DNA of 64,000 nt from Brevibacillus fortis (GCF_003013395.1 NZ_PXZM01000038.1:59348-123347), one strand, 5' to 3'. Shown: positions 43,838 to 53,329, numbered from the stretch's first letter. Notes: a model not told the origin generated them from the sequence alone. Program-made: numbers and translations.

Positions 43838-45211
43838 TTAAAACCTCTTTCGTTTCGCAGACGATGGGATCAGCATCTCTTCCCGGTACTTGGCAACCGT
43901 GCGGCGGGAGATTTCAATCCCTTCTGTAAGCAGCATTTCACCCAGCTTTTGATCAGATAACGGAGACTTACGATCTTCTTGCTCGATCAGCGCTTTGATT
44001 CTGCGCTTCACACTCTCAGAAGAAGTCGCTTCCCCGCTGGAAGTAGAGAGTGCTGACGTAAAGAAATACTTCAGCTCAAAAATTCCGCGCGGTGTCTGAA
44101 CGTATTTGTTGCTGGTTGCCCGACTGATCGTCGATTCGTGCAGGCTAACCCGCTCTGCTATTTCCTTTTGTGTCATCGGCTTTAAATAATGAATCCCCCG
44201 ATCAAAAAACTCCCGTTGCATATCGAGAATGGCCTGCGTTACGCGCATGAGCGTCATGCGGCGCTGCTCCAGACTTTTTGCCAACCACATAGCGGCATTC
44301 AGCTTATCATGAATGAACTGTTTGGCTTCATCCTGACTTTTTTGTTGGCTCAGCATTTTTTCATAGAAGCTATTGATTTTCAGCCGCGGTGCAGCGACAT
44401 CATTGACCAATACCACATAATCATTCCCGACTTTCTCTACCGTCACATCTGGAATGACATATCTTGTCTCTACGGTGGAAAAGGCCGCCCCTGGGCGCGG
44501 ATTCAGCGTACGGATCAGGTCTGCCATCGCCTGCACCTCTTGTGGCGTGCAGCCGATTTTGTCTGCGATCCGCTGATAGCGATTGTCCGCTAAATCTTGC
44601 AGGTGGTTGCGAACGACCTGAACGATCTTTTCGTCATCGAGGGCCAAATGCCCGAGCTGCAGCAAAAGACATTCTTCTAGGCTGCGTGAAGCTACTCCTA
44701 CCGGATCAAAATGCTGCAAAACGGACAATACATCCTCAATCTCGAGCACTTCAGCACCTAGGCGCGCACTCGCTTCCTCCAGAGTAATCTCCAAATATCC
44801 CTTCTCATCCAGGTTCCCGATCAAAAAGAGAGCGATCTGTTTTTGCAGCGACGAGAATCCTTTTACATAGCCGAGTTGTCGCTCCAGATGTTCGTACAGC
44901 GTTTCCGCACCTTGCTGGACGTAATCCAGCGGATTGTAAGTGCTTTCATTTTTCGACGAAGGGTACTCACCTGTCGCACGATTGCCCACAATTTCTTTCC
45001 AGTCAATCTCAGGAGCTGGTTTCTCTGCTTTTGCAGAAGCGACTTCTCCAGCCACTTCAAGGTCGAAAACAGGATTTTCATTTGCCTGATCCTGCAAATA
45101 GGAGATGAGATCAATGGCTGAATACTGCAATATGGTAATCGCTTGGCGTAGTTCCGGCGTCATCACTAATTTCAGTGTTTGTTCTTGAAATAACCCCAAT
45201 CCCATGTTCAT
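43838..45211 (-). CDS. rpoN: RNA polymerase sigma-54 factor
   Basis: The start is ATG 45211 (457 aa) after AGGAGG; longer frames have no site. Region I is Gln-rich (GLGLFQEQTLKLVMTPELRQ, AITILQYSAIDLISYLQDQ). A core-binding and HTH region follows (HESTISRATSNKYVQTPRG). The C-terminal RpoN box reads ISRRTVAKYREEMLIPSS and binds the -24 promoter element. It needs AAA+ activators, none of which is in the window. Confidence 0.96.
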   Translation of the reverse strand: MNMGLGLFQEQTLKLVMTPELRQAITILQYSAIDLISYLQDQANENPVFDLEVAGEVASAKAEKPAPEIDWKEIVGNRATGEYPSSKNESTYNPLDYVQQGAETLYEHLERQLGYVKGFSSLQKQIALFLIGNLDEKGYLEITLEEASARLGAEVLEIEDVLSVLQHFDPVGVASRSLEECLLLQLGHLALDDEKIVQVVRNHLQDLADNRYQRIADKIGCTPQEVQAMADLIRTLNPRPGAAFSTVETRYVIPDVTVEKVGNDYVVLVNDVAAPRLKINSFYEKMLSQQKSQDEAKQFIHDKLNAAMWLAKSLEQRRMTLMRVTQAILDMQREFFDRGIHYLKPMTQKEIAERVSLHESTISRATSNKYVQTPRGIFELKYFFTSALSTSSGEATSSESVKRRIKALIEQEDRKSPLSDQKLGEMLLTEGIEISRRTVAKYREEMLIPSSAKRKRF

Positions 45212-45454
45212 GAAGCTCGCCTCCTTCGCACTTGCTCTTGCTGCTCGATGACTCTTTATTTTCATTATATTCGTTCTCTCATGCAATTTTCCTGCCAATT
45301 TGATGAAGCAGAGCACAAAAAATGTCGAAAGATCTTCACCAAAGGACTTTTTCACTCTCGCTTACCTTATCGCTAGTTTTTTTACGTTGAACTACTTTTT
45401 TTCGTTTGCATTGAGATTCTCGATGTTTTATAATAAAAGTTGTCGTCACAATAT

Positions 45455-45529
45455 ACGCCTGTAGCTCAGTGGATAGAGCAATGGTCTCCGGAACCATGTG
45501 CGGGGGTTCGATTCCCTTCAGGCGTACCA
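45455..45529 (+). tRNA. tRNA-Arg (anticodon CCG)
   Basis: The acceptor arms ACGCCTG and CAGGCGT pair and an encoded ACCA end follows. The D-arm reads GCTCAGTGGATAGAGC, the anticodon arm ATGGT-CTCCGGA-ACCAT and the T-arm GGGGGTTCGATTCCC(TT). It is the only plus-strand RNA gene here. Confidence 0.95.
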
Positions 45530-45540
45530 TACGTGCAAAC

Positions 45541-45578
45541 AAAAAGCGATCTCTTGGATTTCAAGAGGTCGCTTTTTT
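45541..45578. terminator. Terminator after tRNA-Arg
   Basis: AAAAAGCGA...CTCTTG pairs with CAAGAG...TCGCTTTTTT, with A and T runs on either side. Confidence 0.85.
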
Positions 45579-45599
45579 ATGTTGAATCCCAGATGAAAA

Positions 45600-45631
45600 C
45601 AAAAAAACAGCCCGATTAAGGACTGTTTTTC
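45600..45631 (-). terminator. Terminator of the PPC-like gene cluster
   Basis: AAAACAG pairs with CTGTTTT. On the minus strand it is followed by TTTTTTTG, just past the last of three tandem genes. Confidence 0.75.
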
Positions 45632-45642
45632 TTGCGTTACAT

Positions 45643-46125
45643 TTATTGGTTAAAAATAGCTTTGAAAGAATAAGGGATTGGTTCTATTGGTCTATTATCT
45701 AATATTGCATTTGGCGTCCCCAGATAAATGCTGTACTGGCCTTCTTCCGGGATATCTACTGAAAAAGATGTATTACCTTTGGTAACAACTCTATGTAGAA
45801 ACGCTCCTGTTGGCTTTCTCACCAAGATTGTAATCGGCTCAGAACTTGATGACAGGGTGCTGAATGCAAAATTAAACTTTCCTGGTTTTGCGTAAAAATT
45901 AAAATAATCAGAATCTCTATAGTGATTAATCGCAGCTGTGTATGAAACATTCGAATTAATATATGGAGCGAATGCAACACTATCATTTGGTTCATATGGA
46001 TCGGTTACAGAAGCGGCTGCTTTTTGGGTAGACTTCATATTTTTAGCTGGTTCTGCTGCAAATGCTGAAGCAGATGCTGATAAAGCTACTGCGAGTGTCA
46101 ACAAGCTAACTACGACTTTTTTCAT
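45643..46125 (-). CDS. Secreted PPC-domain-like protein (tandem copy 3)
   Basis: This 160-aa protein has a signal peptide (KKVVVSLLTLAVALSASASA, cut after AFA) and then one beta-rich domain starting DPYEPNDS. That is the hallmark start of bacterial pre-peptidase C-terminal (PPC) domains. Later marks are DYFNFYAKPG and a Pro-rich end IPYSFKAIFNQ. Here the domain stands alone with no enzyme attached. Its signal peptide is nearly identical to that of the next copy, a sign of recent duplication. Function unknown, probably binding outside the cell. Confidence 0.8.
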   Translation of the reverse strand: MKKVVVSLLTLAVALSASASAFAAEPAKNMKSTQKAAASVTDPYEPNDSVAFAPYINSNVSYTAAINHYRDSDYFNFYAKPGKFNFAFSTLSSSSEPITILVRKPTGAFLHRVVTKGNTSFSVDIPEEGQYSIYLGTPNAILDNRPIEPIPYSFKAIFNQ

Positions 46126-46178
46126 GAATGTTGCCTCCTAATAACTTGGTACGGAATTGTGAGTATTTGTAAGTGATC

Positions 46179-46664
46179 TTATTGATTAAAAATGGCTTTA
46201 AATGTATAAGGCATAGGAGTTATTGGGGTCGAATCGAAAGCTGCATCTGCGGATACAATATAGATGTAATAACTCCCTTCTTCTGGGATATTTACTGATA
46301 AAGTTGTATTGCCCTTAATACGAAATTGGCTTTTTATTGTCTCTCCGCCTTGTTTTCTCACCAAGATGTCAATCGTGTGGTTACTTGCAGATAATCTACT
46401 GAATGCCAATGTAAAATCTCCAGGTTTCGCATAAAAATTAAAATAGTCAGCATCTCTATTGTGATTAATCGCTGCAGTATATGCGGTATTCGCATTAATA
46501 TAAGGAGCAAATGCAGGACTGTCATTTGGTTCATATGGATCGGTCACCGAAGCAGCAGCTTTTTGGGAAGACTTCATATTTTTAGCTGGTTCTGCTGCAA
46601 ATGCGGAAGCAGATGCGGATAAAGCTACTGCGAGGGTCAACAAACTAACTACAACTTTTTTCAT
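46179..46664 (-). CDS. Secreted PPC-domain-like protein (tandem copy 2)
   Basis: The start is ATG 46664 (161 aa) after GGGGAGCG; an ATG eight codons upstream lacks a proper site. The signal peptide and the DPYEPNDS, DYFNFYAKPG and PYTFKAIFNQ marks are shared with its neighbours. The middle strands differ (TIDILVRKQGGETIKSQF). The three genes lie head to tail with 43-53 nt gaps. Confidence 0.8.
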   Translation of the reverse strand: MKKVVVSLLTLAVALSASASAFAAEPAKNMKSSQKAAASVTDPYEPNDSPAFAPYINANTAYTAAINHNRDADYFNFYAKPGDFTLAFSRLSASNHTIDILVRKQGGETIKSQFRIKGNTTLSVNIPEEGSYYIYIVSADAAFDSTPITPMPYTFKAIFNQ

Positions 46665-46707
46665 GAGCAATCGCTCCCCTTTTATCAATTAATCGAGTAA
46701 CTTTTTA

Positions 46708-47190
46708 TTACTGATTAAATATTGCTTTGAATGTGTACGGAATTGGCGTAATTGGGATCGTTGGATTAAAACCTCCATCGTAATGGGCAATTAGAATCTT
46801 ATAATTTCCTTCCACTGGGAGGTTTGCTGAGAAGTTAATGTTTGCCTTCCCATTCACATACTTTAACGTCTTCATATCTGGTGTAAAGATAGTGATATCT
46901 ACAACCTTAGAGTCAGAAGATAATTTACTTAATGCAAATTTAATTTCACCTGGTTTTGCGTAAAAATTATAATAGTCAAAATCTTTATTGTGAGAGATCG
47001 CTGAAGTATATGAAACATTCGAATTGATGTAGGAAGCAAATGCAGGATCATCATTTGGCTCATAAGGATCATTTGCCGAGGCAGCTTTTTGAGATGATTT
47101 CGAGATTTTTACAGGTTCTGCAGCCAGTGCAGATACAGAAGCAGATAATACGAGTGACAGGCTCAATAGACTTGCTACGACTTTTTTCAC
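46708..47190 (-). CDS. Secreted PPC-domain-like protein (tandem copy 1, most diverged)
   Basis: The start is GTG 47190 (160 aa) after GGAGGG; the longer frame from 47253 is unlikely. The signal peptide reads ASLLSLSLVLSASVSALA, followed by DPYEPNDD, DYYNFYAKPG and IPYTFKAIFNQ. It is the promoter-proximal copy. The upstream stretch 47191-47490 is AT-rich with repeated TTTGTAA-like motifs and no gene. Confidence 0.8.
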   Translation of the reverse strand: MKKVVASLLSLSLVLSASVSALAAEPVKISKSSQKAASANDPYEPNDDPAFASYINSNVSYTSAISHNKDFDYYNFYAKPGEIKFALSKLSSDSKVVDITIFTPDMKTLKYVNGKANINFSANLPVEGNYKILIAHYDGGFNPTIPITPIPYTFKAIFNQ

Positions 47191-47495
47191 GAATAAATCC
47201 CTCCAAAAGCTGTGATAATAGGTACTATTATTTTTTACCATTTTATAACTCAATTGTAAATATTAGTTTTGTAAAATTTTGCAATAATTTGGTGATTAAG
47301 CAAGAATAAACTCGACATTTATCGATTTTTGCTATTCCTCATATATTTGGGGGACCATGCACAAGAAATCCCTTCACGATTAATTCCATCGATTATCATA
47401 ATTGTAAACTCTACTAATGTTTACCATATTTAAAGCGTTTTGTAAATTCGATATTTGTAATATTTTGTAATAAATTGCTGAATGGTGAATACGAA

Positions 47496-47529
47496 AAAAC
47501 CCTGGAGCATTACTTTCCTCCAGGGTTCT
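47496..47529 (-). terminator. Terminator of the second siderophore permease operon
   Basis: AACCCTGGAG (47498-47507) pairs with CTCCAGGGTT (47518-47527). On the minus strand it is followed by TTTTCG. Confidence 0.8.
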
Positions 47530-47561
47530 CACTCAACTATAGATAAACACACTTCGATTAC

Positions 47562-48602
47562 CTACTGATGATTCCTCGTTTTATACAACAGATAAACAAA
47601 AAACGGCGCTCCAATCGCTGCGGTAAAAATCCCTGCTGGCAAATCATGCGGTAAAAACACCGTTCGCCCAATTAAATCAGCCAAAACGACGAGCATCCCG
47701 CCTAAAACAGCGGAAGCCGGGAGCAAGTAGCCATACGCAGAGCCAACTAGCCTGCGCGCAATGTGTGGAGCCATCAAACCGATAAAACTGATTCCTCCCG
47801 CCACACCAACCGCGGCACCTGCCAGTGCCACACTGATCGCAATCAAGAGCAACCGTTTCTTATCAATCGCTACGCCGATGCCTTTGGCGATATCATCACC
47901 GAGCTCCTGCGCATTCAAATAACGAATTTGGAAAATCGTAGCCACGAGAAACAAAACCGTCCACGGAAGCAACGTCATGACATTTACCCAAGACATACCG
48001 TACACCGTTCCAGTCATCCACCCGAGTGCGTTTGAGGCTTTGTGGGTTTGGGTGATCACCAGAAAAAAGATGGTCAAAGCCCCCATGCCTGCTGAGATAC
48101 ATACACCGACAAGCGCGAGGCGAAAAGGAGAGACCCCTTCCTTCCACGCAGTTAGATACGTAAGCGTAGCGGTAAATAATCCACCAATCAAGGCCACTAA
48201 TGGCATCCATTGGACACTTACATCTTTTGCGAATGTGATAAATGCAACTGCTGCTGCCGTTGCTCCTGCTGTAGTCCCGATCAAATCAGGCGAAGCTAAC
48301 GGATTTCGCACCAAGGACTGCAGGATGGCCCCCGATACTGCTAGGGAAGCCCCCACCATGACCGAAACGACAACGCGAGGCAACCGCCAATCGAGCACGA
48401 TCAATTCATTCTGTTCACTGCCCGCTCCCACAAAAGCTTTGATGACTTCCCACACAGGAATATGCAAACTTCCTAAGCCAATACTCAATACAATCACAAC
48501 AGATAACAGCAAAAATAGGATGAAATTAATTCCTAACGCCCGCTTATTTACATGAAACGAGAGCGCCGGTTTTTTGGTCCGAATGACTATATGTCTATGC
48601 AT
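47562..48602 (-). CDS. Iron-siderophore permease (FecCD family), second locus, subunit 2
   Basis: This 346-aa multi-pass protein has RLPRVVVSVMVGASLAVSGA, QSLVRNPLASPDLIG, KGIGVAIDKKRLL and ISFIGLMAPHIARRLVG. Its start overlaps the upstream permease gene by 8 nt. It is closely like the subunit at 32392-33429 in layout. Confidence 0.93.
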   Translation of the reverse strand: MHRHIVIRTKKPALSFHVNKRALGINFILFLLLSVVIVLSIGLGSLHIPVWEVIKAFVGAGSEQNELIVLDWRLPRVVVSVMVGASLAVSGAILQSLVRNPLASPDLIGTTAGATAAAVAFITFAKDVSVQWMPLVALIGGLFTATLTYLTAWKEGVSPFRLALVGVCISAGMGALTIFFLVITQTHKASNALGWMTGTVYGMSWVNVMTLLPWTVLFLVATIFQIRYLNAQELGDDIAKGIGVAIDKKRLLLIAISVALAGAAVGVAGGISFIGLMAPHIARRLVGSAYGYLLPASAVLGGMLVVLADLIGRTVFLPHDLPAGIFTAAIGAPFFVYLLYKTRNHQ

Positions 48603-49611
48603 ACGCCCTCCCCCTGACCAGCGGAATGATAAAAGCCACTCCGATCATGGCGGTTGCTACGCCTACTGGTACTTCCAAACGCATAGGCATCAATACAAGA
48701 CGAGAAAGCAAATCAGCGCAAACCAGAAAAGCTCCGCCGAAGACAAGCGAATATGGAATCAACCATCGATGATCAAGGCCGACTAAAAAACGGCAAAGAT
48801 GCGGTATGATGATGCCTACAAATGCAATCGGTCCAGCGAGCGCGACACTCCCACCTGCCAAGAGCACCACGATCAATATCGCTGTAGCTTTTACCAAGAT
48901 AATCTTTTGGCCAAGGCCAGTCGCTACATCATCACCAAGTACCATCAAGTTTAATGAGCCGGTCAGTAGCATAGCGCCTAACCAGCCTACAATCAGATAA
49001 GGAATAATCATGAAAAGATGATCGAGCTGTCTTCCCTCCACGGAACCAATTAACCAGTAAAACGCCTCGGTCATCGTCTTTTCTTGCAGCAGCATGAACA
49101 AAGAAGTCACAGACGAAGCAAAAGCAGCTACTGCTGCACCCGAAAGTGTCAGCTTGATCGGAGTCATGCCTCCCCGCCCAGCGGAAGCCAACCCGTACAC
49201 AAGCACAGCAGTTACACCCGCTCCGATAAACCCTGCCCACATCATTTGCGACACCGGGAATTGCGAGCCAAAAACAGCAATTGTCGTCACAATAGCTGCT
49301 GCAGCTCCAGCGTTCACACCGATAAGCGATGGGGAAGCCAAAGGGTTGCGAGTCAACGCCTGCAACAAAACACCTGCTACAGCGAGACTGCTCCCCACTG
49401 CTACCGCTGTCAGTGTACGCGGCATTCGGGAAGTCGTAATAATCAAATGTTCCTCCGAACCTGAGAATTGGGTGTATGCCTCTACTGCGGTAGTGAGCGA
49501 ATACTGATTGATTCCGAAAAGAATGCTAGCTACCATCACCACAGCTAAGACGACTAATCCTATAAAGAGTACAGTAGTCTTTTGCAGACAACTGGACAAA
49601 ATCACATTCAC
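48595..49611 (-). CDS. Iron-siderophore permease (FecCD family), second locus, subunit 1
   Basis: This 338-aa multi-pass protein starts at GTG 49611 after AAGGGG. Seen are SRMPRTLTAVAVGSSLAVAG, QALTRNPLASPSLIGVNAGA, GMTPIKLTLSGAAVAAF and GPIAFVGIIIPHLCRFLVG. It is transcribed away from a binding-protein gene, with Fur boxes between. No ATPase gene is in this locus. Confidence 0.93.
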   Translation of the reverse strand: MNVILSSCLQKTTVLFIGLVVLAVVMVASILFGINQYSLTTAVEAYTQFSGSEEHLIITTSRMPRTLTAVAVGSSLAVAGVLLQALTRNPLASPSLIGVNAGAAAAIVTTIAVFGSQFPVSQMMWAGFIGAGVTAVLVYGLASAGRGGMTPIKLTLSGAAVAAFASSVTSLFMLLQEKTMTEAFYWLIGSVEGRQLDHLFMIIPYLIVGWLGAMLLTGSLNLMVLGDDVATGLGQKIILVKATAILIVVLLAGGSVALAGPIAFVGIIIPHLCRFLVGLDHRWLIPYSLVFGGAFLVCADLLSRLVLMPMRLEVPVGVATAMIGVAFIIPLVRGRAYA

Positions 49612-49731
49612 GCCTGTCCCCTTCTTTCAGTTGCATTCTACCTATTCTGTCTATTTCATATATGGTAAGGAACGGTGTTAATTTCTCCCACCAATCAGTG
49701 TAAGCTTGGAGATAAGGCAAGTCAATGATAT

Positions 49732-49746
49732 TGATTTTTATTATCA
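49732..49746. promoter_or_regulatory. Fur box for the permease operon
   Basis: TGATTTTTATTATCA matches TGATAATNATTATCA at all but two positions and lies upstream of the minus-strand permeases. Confidence 0.7.
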
Positions 49747-49804
49747 TACTTGGAAAAATATGTTGACACATCGTCATATAAGCATATACAGTAGTGGAGA
49801 AAAA

Positions 49805-49819
49805 TGATAATCATTATCA
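49805..49819. promoter_or_regulatory. Fur box, perfect consensus
   Basis: TGATAATCATTATCA is an exact match to the 7-1-7 Fur consensus and sits 22 nt before the binding-protein start. Confidence 0.92.
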
Positions 49820-49841
49820 GTTAAAAGGGGGATTTTCCATC

Positions 49842-50858
49842 ATGCGCAAAACTTCCTTGCGTTTGATGCTGGGGGCAATGCTGTCCGTTGTGATGCTCGT
49901 AACAGGTTGCGGAGGACAAGCAACACCTTCATCCAGCTCGTCTTCTTCTACTCCAGCGGCATCATCAACTACACCAGCACCTACACCGGCAGCGACTGAA
50001 GAGAGAGAAGTAAAACACTTCATGGGGTCGACAAAAATAAAAGGGACTCCTCAGCGTGTCGTCGCTCTCACCAGTGAAAGCACAGAAGCCGTTCTCGCAT
50101 TAGGGATTACGCCAGTTGGGGCTGTCATGAGTGGTCTGGGTAAACCTGGTGATCCATGGCATCCACATATTAAAGAAAAAATGAAGGACGCAGTTGAATT
50201 GGGTGACGAGAACCAACCAAACGTTGAGCTGATCGCCAGCCTGAAGCCAGATCTGATTCTGGGAACAAAAGGACGCCAAGGGCAAGAAAAGGTATACGCT
50301 CAGCTTTCCGCAATTGCCCCAACCGTCTTCTCTGAGGATCTCGTAGGCAGATGGAAAATCAACTTTGCCCTTTACTCCGAAGCTCTGAACAAAAAGGCTG
50401 AAGGCGACAAGCTGATGGCTGATTTTGATAAGAAGATTGAAGATGCGAAAGGAAAGCTTGGTGACAAGACGAAAACAAAAGTCTCTGTCGTTCGTTTCGT
50501 AGCAGGCAGAACTCGTCTTTACTTGAAAGATACTTTCTCTGGCGTCGTTCTGAGTCAACTCGGCTTTGCTCGACCAGCCTCCCAAGACATCGATGAGTTT
50601 AAAAAAGACATTCCAAAAGAGCTCATGGCTGAAATGGATGGCGACGTCATGTTTTACTGGATCGGCGATTATTCCGGTGATGGATCTGCCAATAAATACA
50701 CCGAGGAATGGATGAAAGATCCGCTCTATCAAAAGCTGAATGTAGCGAAAAATAACAAAGCATTCCAAGTTGACGAAGTGATCTGGAACGTAGGCGGCGG
50801 TATTCTTTCTGCTGAACTACTTGTTGATGACATCGTAGAACGCTTCTCCAAACTGTAG
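49842..50858 (+). CDS. Siderophore-binding lipoprotein, second locus
   Basis: The start is ATG 49842 (338 aa) after AAGGGGG. The signal sequence ends in lipobox MLVTGC. A Ser/Thr/Pro/Ala-rich linker precedes the class III binding fold (TPQRVVALTSESTEAVLALGI, PNVELIASLKPDLILGTKG, AIAPTVFSEDL). It is paralogous to the protein at 30206-31201 (shared KIKGTP, SQDKDDF/SQDIDEF and IWNxGGG stretches). It should be strongly iron-repressed. Confidence 0.93.
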   Translation: MRKTSLRLMLGAMLSVVMLVTGCGGQATPSSSSSSSTPAASSTTPAPTPAATEEREVKHFMGSTKIKGTPQRVVALTSESTEAVLALGITPVGAVMSGLGKPGDPWHPHIKEKMKDAVELGDENQPNVELIASLKPDLILGTKGRQGQEKVYAQLSAIAPTVFSEDLVGRWKINFALYSEALNKKAEGDKLMADFDKKIEDAKGKLGDKTKTKVSVVRFVAGRTRLYLKDTFSGVVLSQLGFARPASQDIDEFKKDIPKELMAEMDGDVMFYWIGDYSGDGSANKYTEEWMKDPLYQKLNVAKNNKAFQVDEVIWNVGGGILSAELLVDDIVERFSKL

Positions 50859-50888
50859 GTAATATACTTTCCGATACCGTCAATAAAG

Positions 50889-50922
50889 CAGGAGTGGTTA
50901 AGATAACCACTCCTTTTCTTTT
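50889..50922 (+). terminator. Terminator of the second binding-protein gene (also faces the small gene)
   Basis: GGAGTGGTTA pairs with AACCACTCC and is followed by TTTTCTTTT. Confidence 0.85.
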
Positions 50923-50933
50923 GCCTCATGGCA

Positions 50934-51089
50934 TTATTGATCGAGTTCCTTATTCCCCGTATCCTTACTGGGCAGAATCGGATCTATTTGTTCAGGTTTA
51001 CGCGAATAAGCTTTGTTTGTAACCAATATCGTCGCACCGATGATGATGATAAAAATAAGCACCAACGCAACGATAAAACCCGTTGTCAT
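50934..51089 (-). CDS. YtzI-like small membrane protein
   Basis: This 51-codon gene starts at ATG 51089 after GGGGGTG. One N-terminal membrane helix (FIVALVLIFIIIIGATILV) is followed by TNKAYSRKPEQIDPI and a polar tail ending NKELDQ. The TNKxYS...IDP pattern after the helix is that of the YtzI family of Bacillales. Function unknown. Confidence 0.72.
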   Translation of the reverse strand: MTTGFIVALVLIFIIIIGATILVTNKAYSRKPEQIDPILPSKDTGNKELDQ

Positions 51090-51284
51090 GCATACACCCC
51101 CGATTTTTTTCTAACTCTCATTATAGCTGATTTCCATGCGAGTCAGAACCTTCATGCATAACCATTCATTATGCACTAACAAACTATTCCAAATTAATTG
51201 ATAGGAAAATGGCTCCTATATCTCGAATAGTTACGACAACGCTATCTCATTCAAATACTTGATAGACTATGCGGGGGAAATCTG

Positions 51285-53153
51285 ATGAACAAGCTTAATA
51301 CCCCTTTCTCATGGAAAAAGAAACGATCGAAAAAGGAACTCACACAAGTGTTGTTTCCAGATCAAATATTAAAAGCATTTTTTCACTTTACGACGGATGC
51401 CATCTCGATTAGTGATCTCGATAACAATATCGTCTTGGTAAATCATGCTTTTGAGCAATACTACGGTTGGTCCATGGAGGAGATTTACGCTTCACCGCTT
51501 TGCTTTATTCCAGACGAGTACAGAAGTGAGACCAAACAGTTATTTGATGCGGTCAGGAGCATGGGTGTTTTATTAACCAATTATGAAACGATCAGGCAGC
51601 GAAAAGATGGCAGTAAGATGGATGTCATTCTGTCTGCAGCTCCGATTAAAGACGAAACGGGAAAAATTATTGGAGCTTCCTGCATCACCCGTGACATTTC
51701 CGATCGCAAAAAAATTGAAGAGGCCTTGCGTCAAACCGAAGCCAAATATCGTCTCCTCATCGATCATACCCAGGATATCGTGACGATTTATGATTTATCC
51801 ATGCGACGCATCTATGCATCCCCATCAATCGAGCAATTGGGATTTGTTCCAGCCGAGGTTACCTCCCCTAACAATCTGCAACTCACACATCCAGAAGATA
51901 TCCCTCTGTTCCAGGACAAATTTCAAGAGATCATGGCAACAAAACAACCCGTCCATTTCGAGATGCGCTGTATGGATAAGAATGGAAGTGAGGCCTCCTT
52001 CGAAACACGTGGTATCCCCATTCTAAGCGCGGAAGGGGACGTCCAAAACATTATGTTAGTCTCGCGTAATGTCACGGAACGCAAATACTCTGAGGCTGCC
52101 TTGTTTAAAAGCGAGAAAACGAACAAAATCATCTCGGAATACACAGATGATCTCATTCTAATTACAGACAAACACGGAGATATCCTCTATCTCTCCCCTT
52201 CTCATTCACGCGTAATCGAAACGAGTGAAAATTGCCGTCAGCTCACCTTTGCTGACATTCATCCAGAAGATCGCCAGACTGTCATTGACCACTTTCATCA
52301 TTTGCTGGCGACCCAAGAACCAAAGATATGCGAGTTCCGTTTCCAAACGAAAAATAACAAATGGATCGTTCTCGAATCAAAGGGTACCCCCATCCTGACA
52401 AAAACGGGAGATTGTGATGGCTTTATCATCGTATCGCGGGATATTACAGAACGCCGAAATAACGAGGAGTTATTTCGGAAGGCTGAGAAGCTGTCCGTGA
52501 TTGGGGAGCTGGCTGCTGGAATCGCCCATGAGATTCGCAATCCGCTCACATCCTTGAAGGGCTTTATCCAATTTCTTTATCCGAGCATGAATGATAACCA
52601 ACAGTACGCTGATATCATGCTCTCTGAACTGGACCGGATCAATTTTATTGTGAGTGAATTGCTAGTCTTGGCAAAGCCACATAGCATTCAAATCAAGCAT
52701 CTTCCGCTCATCCCTTTGCTGGAAAGCGTCTTGGCACTATTGAGCTCGGAAGCAAATTTGAAAAACATCGATTTCCGTACCGCATTTGCTTACCATCCAA
52801 TCATTGAAGGAGAAGAGAACCAGCTCAAGCAGGTCTTTATCAACATCATTAAAAATGCGATCGAAGCGATCGAAGGACATGGTGAGGTTCATCTTGCCAC
52901 CTCTTTAAAAGACAATCATCAGGTGCTCATTTCGCTCACAGATACTGGCTGTGGAATCTCCGAAGAAATGATTCACAAGCTGGGTGCCCCCTTTTTCACA
53001 ACAAAAGAAAACGGAACAGGTCTTGGCCTCATGATCAGCAGCAAAATCATGAAAGACCATAACGGCAGCCTGGAAATTAAAAGCAGAGAGCACGAAGGTA
53101 CAGTGGTAGAGATTACACTGCCGATTGTACAGGACGAAATTGGGTCATCCTAG
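51285..53153 (+). CDS. PAS-domain sensor histidine kinase (sporulation-kinase type)
   Basis: This 622-aa protein has no membrane segment, so it is cytoplasmic. It has three PAS domains (about 28-145, 150-270, 275-395; each ends in a SRDITERR-like PAC motif). A HisKA domain follows with H415 in AGIAHEIRNPLTS, then an ATPase domain with the N box INIIKNAIEAI, the G1 box DTGCGI and the G2 box GTGLGLMIS. Architecture and H-box sequence are like the KinA/KinE kinases that feed the Spo0A phosphorelay. No response regulator gene is adjacent, which also fits. The start has CGGGGG. Confidence 0.88.
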   Translation: MNKLNTPFSWKKKRSKKELTQVLFPDQILKAFFHFTTDAISISDLDNNIVLVNHAFEQYYGWSMEEIYASPLCFIPDEYRSETKQLFDAVRSMGVLLTNYETIRQRKDGSKMDVILSAAPIKDETGKIIGASCITRDISDRKKIEEALRQTEAKYRLLIDHTQDIVTIYDLSMRRIYASPSIEQLGFVPAEVTSPNNLQLTHPEDIPLFQDKFQEIMATKQPVHFEMRCMDKNGSEASFETRGIPILSAEGDVQNIMLVSRNVTERKYSEAALFKSEKTNKIISEYTDDLILITDKHGDILYLSPSHSRVIETSENCRQLTFADIHPEDRQTVIDHFHHLLATQEPKICEFRFQTKNNKWIVLESKGTPILTKTGDCDGFIIVSRDITERRNNEELFRKAEKLSVIGELAAGIAHEIRNPLTSLKGFIQFLYPSMNDNQQYADIMLSELDRINFIVSELLVLAKPHSIQIKHLPLIPLLESVLALLSSEANLKNIDFRTAFAYHPIIEGEENQLKQVFINIIKNAIEAIEGHGEVHLATSLKDNHQVLISLTDTGCGISEEMIHKLGAPFFTTKENGTGLGLMISSKIMKDHNGSLEIKSREHEGTVVEITLPIVQDEIGSS

Positions 53154-53188
53154 AAAGGTCTACATCCCATCATCAGTGGAGGTGCCCT

Positions 53189-53323
53189 ATGGATTTCACA
53201 AAAATGAGCACGAGTGAGTTCGTGGCCAAAATTCGCGAATCCCAAGCGAAAAACCTGCGAAACAGACAACATCAAGGCTATGGTCATCCGGAACAGCGTC
53301 TGCCTAGCAAGCAACGAGTATAA
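53189..53323 (+). CDS. DUF4023-like small protein
   Basis: This 44-codon gene starts at ATG 53189 after GTGGAGGTG. The protein is hydrophilic and basic: SEFVAKIRESQAKN, then GHPEQRLPSKQ. The EFV-K---QAKN...PEQ-LP-KQ pattern fits DUF4023, a small Bacillales family, possibly spore-linked. It lies 35 nt after the kinase and has its own terminator. Confidence 0.68.
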   Translation: MDFTKMSTSEFVAKIRESQAKNLRNRQHQGYGHPEQRLPSKQRV

Positions 53324-53329
53324 CCAAGC

